From CAXMWX01 sp051008185 (GTDB lineage: Bacteria; Pseudomonadota; Gammaproteobacteria; Eutrophobiales; Eutrophobiaceae): a stretch of 11,409 nucleotides of DNA. The position numbers were made by a program, and so were the translations under genes. Under the pieces are notes generated by a model. That model saw only the letters and a program-made list of their open reading frames with translations, was not told the origin of the DNA and searched no databases. This document shows, piece after piece, positions 7,755 through 11,409 of the stretch (position 1 is the stretch's first letter; each line of letters starts with the position of its first letter). Where the stretch lies: contig JBPCXW010000152.1 of NCBI GenBank assembly GCA_051008185.1, positions 1 through 11,409 of the forward strand, in the 5' to 3' direction.

Positions 7755-8723
7755 GCCATTTAAGGTGCTGACATGCGCCAATACCGCCCGGGCCAGACCC
7801 GTCGGTGAATAGCCGCCTTCCAGTACCGAGACAATCCTGCCATCGCAATAGCGGTCGGCCAGTTGCATGACCAGCCGGGTCAGGTCGCGAAAGCCCTCAT
7901 CGGTGATGTTGAAACAACCCAGTGTATCCCCCGTGCGGCTGTCAAAACCGGCCGAGATCAGGATCAGATCGGGCTGAAAGCGTTCCACCGCCGGTAGCAA
8001 CTGCTGCCGGAAGGCCCGCATGATGTCGGCATCGGTAGAGCCGCAATCCAGATGCACATTGATATTGTAGCCGACACCCTTGCCCGCCCCCTTGCGTTCA
8101 GGGAAGCCGGTGCCGGGATAGGCCCTGACATCATGTGTGGAGAAGAACAGGACTGAAGGGTCGCTATAAAAAGTCGCCTCGGTGCCGTTGCCGTGGTGAT
8201 AGTCCCAATCAATGATCAAGACCTTCTCAACCCCGTGCACGGCCTGTGCGTAACGCGCAGCAACGGCGACCGCATTGAAATAGCAAAACCCCTCCTCCCG
8301 ACCGCTGTTCAAGGCATGGTGCCCGGGCGGCCTGCTGGCACAAAAGGCATTATCCAGCACACCGCGGCAAACCTGATCTGTCGCAGTCAGTGCAGCCGAG
8401 ACCACCGCCGAGGCCACCTCGCCCGCCCGTTTGTGATGCGTCATAATCGCCTCAACATGCTCGCGGGTATGCACCGCGAACAGATGCGGATAAATGTCCT
8501 GCTCCGGCGACAACACTTGCAGTTCCGCATACACATCGGAGGCCTGCATCAGACGCATCACTTCCCGCAGGCGCAGGCGCGATTCCGGGTGATAGGCATC
8601 AATACTGTGCCGCAAAAACAGATCGGAATAGAAAAACCCCGTTTTATTCACCGCCGCCAAGGCCCCGGGCCGGGCAACGGCCAGGGCACCAAGCGCAGTC
8701 ATAAATTGCCGACGATTCATCAT
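7743..8723 (-). CDS. Histone deacetylase family protein (acetylpolyamine amidohydrolase-like), predicted Tat-exported
   Basis: Zinc-dependent deacetylase-fold enzyme (326 aa); bacterial relatives remove acetyl groups from polyamines or other amines, and the substrate here is unknown. Visible motifs: RPPGHHA (131-137, catalytic His pair 135-136), DWDYHHGNGT (172-181, zinc ligands D174 and H176), SAGFDSRTGD (257-266, third zinc ligand D261) and LEGGY (301-305, transition-state Tyr305). All key residues are present. The N-terminus MMNRRQFMTALGALAV has twin arginines followed by a hydrophobic run, like a Tat signal, so the enzyme may act in the periplasm. Starts at 8723 or 8720 are equivalent; an ATG at 8759 would overlap the probable -10 box. 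The frame stays open to 9941 through the antisense of the next gene, so the apparent 732-codon reading is an artefact. It is divergent from the FemAB-like gene. Confidence 0.9.
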   Translation of the reverse strand: MMNRRQFMTALGALAVARPGALAAVNKTGFFYSDLFLRHSIDAYHPESRLRLREVMRLMQASDVYAELQVLSPEQDIYPHLFAVHTREHVEAIMTHHKRAGEVASAVVSAALTATDQVCRGVLDNAFCASRPPGHHALNSGREEGFCYFNAVAVAARYAQAVHGVEKVLIIDWDYHHGNGTEATFYSDPSVLFFSTHDVRAYPGTGFPERKGAGKGVGYNINVHLDCGSTDADIMRAFRQQLLPAVERFQPDLILISAGFDSRTGDTLGCFNITDEGFRDLTRLVMQLADRYCDGRIVSVLEGGYSPTGLARAVLAHVSTLNGKAG

Positions 8724-8757
8724 TCTATATTTATCGCTGAACAGATCAGCACTTGCC

Positions 8758-8765
8758 ATTATAGT
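8758..8765. promoter_or_regulatory. Overlapping back-to-back -10 elements in a divergent promoter
   Basis: On the minus strand 8763-8758 reads TATAAT, a perfect sigma70 -10 box. On the plus strand 8760-8765 reads TATAGT, five of six matches. Expected start sites would leave leaders of roughly 25-30 bases before the minus-strand ATG at 8723 and the plus-strand ATG at 8802. The -35 regions on both sides are poor (for plus, CTGAAC at 8737-8742 with 17-bp spacing). The position between two divergent genes supports a real promoter, but this is a prediction. Confidence 0.45.
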
Positions 8766-8801
8766 AGATACAGAATGAGGAAACTGCCTGAGCCTGCCAC
8801 G

Positions 8802-9956
8802 ATGAAACTGCAAATTGAACAGATTGGCGCACTTGCCATCGTTGATCGCGACGACTGGCAGCAGCTGGACAGCGCAGGAAACCCGTTCCTGCAATACGAT
8901 TTCCTCAACGGTCTGGAGGAATACGGCTGTCTGGATGGTCATGGCTGGCAGCCCTGTCATCTGCTGGTGCGCTCCGGACAGCAGTTGCTTGCCGCCCTGC
9001 CCTTGTATCTGAGGGACAACTCCTATGGCGAGTTTGTGTTTGACTGGGCTTGGGCCGAGGCTTATCAGCGCAACGGCGGCCATTATTATCCCAAGCTGGT
9101 GTCGGCCATTCCGTTCACGCCGGTCTGCGGGCCGCGCCTGCTGGTCAGGCGGGATGCGGCACAACCCGAGACCCTGCGTCGCCTGCTGCTGGAGGCGATG
9201 CAAAAACTGGTGCAGGAGACCGGGGTGTCCTCCTGGCATTGCCTGTTCACCGGCGAGGCGGATCAGGCCGGCCTCGGTGATAGCGACCTGTTGTTGCGCA
9301 AGACCATTCAGTACCACTGGCACAATCAGGGCTTTGATACCTTTGATCATTTTCTGGACAGCCTGACTTCCAAGCGCCGGAAACAGATCAGACGCGAGCG
9401 GCAACAGGTGGCACAACAACAGGTGCGGATAGAATGTCGCAACGGGCGGGAGATCAGCGAACAGCAATGGGAGATATTTTATACCTTCTACTGCGACACC
9501 TTTCACAAACGCTGGGGCAGCCCCCGGCTGACGCTGGATTTTTTCAAGGGCCTGAGTGACAGCATGCCAGAGCAAACCCTGTTGATCATGGCAAAACAGG
9601 GGCAAGATTATGTCGCCGGGGCGTTCGCGATGCTGGATCAGCACACCTTGTATGGTCGGCACTGGGGATGCGGCCGGGAACTGGACAAGTTGCATTTTGA
9701 GCTGTGCTATTATCAAACCATTGAATATTGCATCGCCAACGGCCTCGGCAGGATGGATGCCGGGGTGCAGGGAGAGCACAAGATAAACCGTGGTTTTCAG
9801 CCGGTCACGGCGATCTCCGGGCATCTGATTAGACACCCCGGTTTCCGGCAGGCCATCGGGGATTTCCTGCAAGCCGAAGGCGCGGAAACCGATCGCTATG
9901 TTGCGGCACTGGAGGCGCACTCGCCTTACAAACAAAGACAAGACTGCAAGACATGA
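8802..9956 (+). CDS. FemAB-like / COG3146 (DUF482) putative acyltransferase
   Basis: Predicted cytoplasmic protein (384 aa) of the DUF482/COG3146 family, which has the double GNAT fold of the FemABX aminoacyl-tRNA-dependent peptidyltransferases. No reaction is established for this family, to my knowledge. The family signature is clear: NPFLQYDFLNGLEE (27-40), NSYGEFVFDWAWAEAY (73-88), YYPKLVSAIPFTPVCGPRLL (95-114), a basic TSKRRKQIRRER (189-200), and a C-terminal block with LYGRHWGCGRE (283-293) and DAGVQGEHKINRGFQPV (319-335). No signal peptide or membrane segment is visible. The start could also be the ATG at 8775 (MRKLPEPAT before this one); neither has a clear Shine-Dalgarno, and 8802 fits the predicted promoter better. 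Its TGA overlaps the aat ATG (ATGA), so it is probably the first gene of a coupled operon with aat and bpt. Confidence 0.9.
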   Translation: MKLQIEQIGALAIVDRDDWQQLDSAGNPFLQYDFLNGLEEYGCLDGHGWQPCHLLVRSGQQLLAALPLYLRDNSYGEFVFDWAWAEAYQRNGGHYYPKLVSAIPFTPVCGPRLLVRRDAAQPETLRRLLLEAMQKLVQETGVSSWHCLFTGEADQAGLGDSDLLLRKTIQYHWHNQGFDTFDHFLDSLTSKRRKQIRRERQQVAQQQVRIECRNGREISEQQWEIFYTFYCDTFHKRWGSPRLTLDFFKGLSDSMPEQTLLIMAKQGQDYVAGAFAMLDQHTLYGRHWGCGRELDKLHFELCYYQTIEYCIANGLGRMDAGVQGEHKINRGFQPVTAISGHLIRHPGFRQAIGDFLQAEGAETDRYVAALEAHSPYKQRQDCKT

Positions 9957-10678
9957 CCGCCCTGAGCAAAAACCAGGCCCGCGACAGCCAGCTTTACTGG
10001 GTGGCTGACAACATCATCGCGCCCGACTTCCCGCCGACATCATCTGCGCTACGCGACCCCAACGGCCTGCTGGCCATAGGCGGGACGCTGGACAGCGGGC
10101 GCATTATTGATGCCTACCGGCGCGGCATCTTCCCCTGGTACAGCGAGGGCCAACCGGTGTTGTGGTGGTCCCCGAACCCGCGTTGTGTGCTGGAACCGGA
10201 TGAGCTGAAGATCAGCAAAAGTCTGGCCAAGGTCCTGCGCAGGGACACCTACAAGACCACTTTCAATCAAGCCTTCGCCGAGGTCATCCGGGCCTGCGCT
10301 GCGCCGCGACAGGCCTCCGCCGACACCTGGCTGACCGGGGAGATGATCGCGGCCTATACCGCGCTACACGCCACAGGCCGGGCCTTGTCGGTTGAATGCT
10401 GGCAGGGACAGGAGCTGGTCGGCGGTTTATACGGGCTGGTGATCGGGCGGGTGTTTTTCGGTGAATCCATGTTCAGCCGGAAACGGGATGCGTCCAAGGT
10501 CGCGCTGGTGAATCTGGTCAGCAAACTCAGGCAACACGACTTCCGGTTGATAGACTGCCAGATCCATTCACCCCATCTGCAAAGCCTCGGCGCCAAACCC
10601 ATCCCGCGCGAATTGTTTGTCAATATACTCAAACACTATTGCCAACCGGACATCGCATACCAGTGGGGGACACAATGA
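9953..10678 (+). CDS. aat: Leucyl/phenylalanyl-tRNA--protein transferase
   Basis: Cytoplasmic N-degron enzyme (241 aa) that moves Leu or Phe from aminoacyl-tRNA to proteins with N-terminal Lys or Arg, making them ClpS-ClpAP substrates. Family blocks are complete: DFPPTSSALRDPNGLLAIGG (25-44), AYRRGIFPWYS (54-64), PVLWWSPNPRCVLEP (68-82), ADTWLTGEMIAAY (123-135), FFGESMFSRKRDASKVAL (168-185) and LIDCQIHSPHLQSLGAKPIPRE (199-220). E171 in GESMFS and Q203 in DCQ fall at the positions of the catalytic Glu and Gln of E. coli Aat. The start overlaps the stop of the FemAB-like gene by 4 bp (ATGA), and the stop overlaps bpt the same way, so translation of the three genes is probably coupled. Confidence 0.97.
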   Translation: MTALSKNQARDSQLYWVADNIIAPDFPPTSSALRDPNGLLAIGGTLDSGRIIDAYRRGIFPWYSEGQPVLWWSPNPRCVLEPDELKISKSLAKVLRRDTYKTTFNQAFAEVIRACAAPRQASADTWLTGEMIAAYTALHATGRALSVECWQGQELVGGLYGLVIGRVFFGESMFSRKRDASKVALVNLVSKLRQHDFRLIDCQIHSPHLQSLGAKPIPRELFVNILKHYCQPDIAYQWGTQ

Positions 10679-11382
10679 GCATGGATGACAAACCGGATTT
10701 GTATCTGACCCCCGCCCACCCCTGCAACTACCTGCCGCAACGCGAGGCCAGCCAGCTGGTTGCCGACCCGACCTTCCCGAAGACCCCGCGCCTGTATTCC
10801 AGCCTGCTGGCGCACGGCTTCCGCCGCACCGGCAAGGAGATTTATATGCCGCATTGCGACTCCTGTAACAGTTGCATCGCGGTGCGGGTGCCGGTTGAGC
10901 AGTTCGTGCCGTCACGCGCCCAGCAACGCACCCGCAATAAAAATCGTGACATCCGCATCCGCCCGCTGTCGCCGGAATACCGACAACAACACTTCCTGTT
11001 ATACCAACAATATCTGCAATCGCGTCACCCCGGCGGCGGCATGGATAATCCGACCCCGCAGGACTATATGAATTTCCTGACCTGCCAATGGGCCGACACC
11101 CTGTTTTTTGAGATGCGTCTGCACGATACGCTGGCCGGTGTCGCGGTAGCAGATGTGCTGGACAACGGCCTGTCCGCCGTTTATAGCTTCTTTGACCCGC
11201 AACTGCACAAACGCAGTCTGGGCCGCTTTGCGATACTGTCCCTGATAGAGCAGGCAAAATCCCTGAACCTGCCCTGGTTATACCTCGGCTATTGGGTGGC
11301 GGACTGTCAAAAAATGAACTACAAGAATGAATACCAGCCACTGGAATACTATATTGACAACACATGGACACAGCACGAATAG
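10675..11382 (+). CDS. bpt: Aspartate/glutamate leucyltransferase (bacterial Ate-type)
   Basis: Bpt (235 aa) transfers Leu from Leu-tRNA to proteins with N-terminal Asp or Glu, the second branch of the bacterial N-degron pathway. It has the R-transferase family N-terminal block, HPCNYLPQREASQLVADP (15-32), and the cysteine cluster PHCDSCNSCIAVRVPV (59-74; C61, C64, C67, with C17 upstream). The C-terminal domain shows GGGMDNPTPQDYMNFL (120-135), AVYSFFDPQLHKRSLG (168-183) and YLGYWVADCQKMNYK (203-217). The ATG at 10675 follows GGGGG and overlaps the aat TGA (ATGA); an ATG two codons later is also possible. A longer frame from a TTG at 10639 is unlikely. The last two codons and TAG stop lie inside a copy of the palindromic repeat, so the very end may be repeat-derived. 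In related genomes infA follows; the window ends first. Confidence 0.95.
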   Translation: MSMDDKPDLYLTPAHPCNYLPQREASQLVADPTFPKTPRLYSSLLAHGFRRTGKEIYMPHCDSCNSCIAVRVPVEQFVPSRAQQRTRNKNRDIRIRPLSPEYRQQHFLLYQQYLQSRHPGGGMDNPTPQDYMNFLTCQWADTLFFEMRLHDTLAGVAVADVLDNGLSAVYSFFDPQLHKRSLGRFAILSLIEQAKSLNLPWLYLGYWVADCQKMNYKNEYQPLEYYIDNTWTQHE

Positions 11383-11409
11383 CTCCCCCCTTGAGGGGGA
11401 GCCAGAGGC
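11371..11409 (+). repeat. Second copy of the palindromic-element arm, cut by the window end
   Basis: These 39 bases match the reverse complement of 7659-7697 (right outer arm of the element after ftsK) with a single mismatch, and match its left arm well over 7533-7562. It contains the same 8-bp hairpin, GCTCCCCC/GGGGGAGC at 11382-11402. The TAG stop of bpt (11380-11382) lies inside it. The hairpin could help end the aat-bpt transcript, though no U tract follows it. Whether a full nested element continues beyond the window cannot be seen. Confidence 0.88.

Noticed and set aside
7529..7759. Open frames on both strands through the palindromic element (about 75 codons each)
   Set aside because: Both frames translate the G/C-rich inverted repeats, giving similar APPLRGSQ-type peptides from the two strands, without a Shine-Dalgarno or known domain.
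8724..9941. N-terminal 406-codon extension of the HDAC-like frame
   Set aside because: It is exactly antisense to the well-supported FemAB-like gene, has no recognisable domain, and joins upstream of a convincing signal peptide.
10568..11371. Long minus-strand open frame antisense to aat/bpt (267 codons)
   Set aside because: Low-complexity Gly/Arg/Ala-rich shadow of bpt, which carries complete family motifs on the plus strand.
11382..11402. Intrinsic terminator after bpt
   Set aside because: The hairpin is strong but is followed by GAGGC and not a T tract, and the same hairpin sits in the repeat elsewhere; recorded as repeat and not as terminator.

Overview
The window looks like chromosomal core DNA of a gammaproteobacterium. 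The order serS-crcB-rarA-lolA-ftsK on one strand, followed by aat-bpt on the other, matches a neighbourhood I know from Pseudomonas-type genomes (serS, rarA, lolA, ftsK, trxB, aat, bpt, infA, clpA). Genus cannot be set from this sequence alone. Coding density is high, and genes within each block overlap or lie within a few tens of bases of each other.

Layout. Positions 1-1483 (+) hold the last 24 codons of the second alpha subunit of the proton-translocating NAD(P) transhydrogenase and the whole beta subunit, pntB. Running against it, 1472-7469 (-) is a five-gene block transcribed ftsK > lolA > rarA > crcB > serS: DNA translocation and division, lipoprotein export, replication-fork repair, fluoride export and seryl-tRNA synthesis. 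pntB and serS converge and overlap by 12 bp. Positions 7470-7742 contain no gene but hold a nested palindromic element (7533-7695) and a hairpin terminator (7733-7754). A histone-deacetylase-like amidohydrolase with a Tat-like signal (7743-8723, -) is divergent from a three-gene block (8802-11382, +) encoding a FemAB-like protein (COG3146/DUF482), Aat and Bpt, linked by two ATGA stop-start overlaps. A second copy of one arm of the palindromic element begins at the end of bpt and runs off the window.

How the genes work together. Aat and Bpt are the two bacterial N-degron transferases: they add Leu/Phe or Leu from aminoacyl-tRNA to protein N-termini and mark them for ClpS-ClpAP. The upstream FemAB-like gene belongs to a fold whose characterised members also use aminoacyl-tRNA, so this operon may hold three aminoacyl-tRNA-dependent transferases, the first of unknown substrate. 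The most unusual parts are that operon, the predicted exported HDAC-like enzyme, and the dispersed nested palindrome. The rest is conventional housekeeping DNA, and I see no clear sign of a new defence or mobile system.
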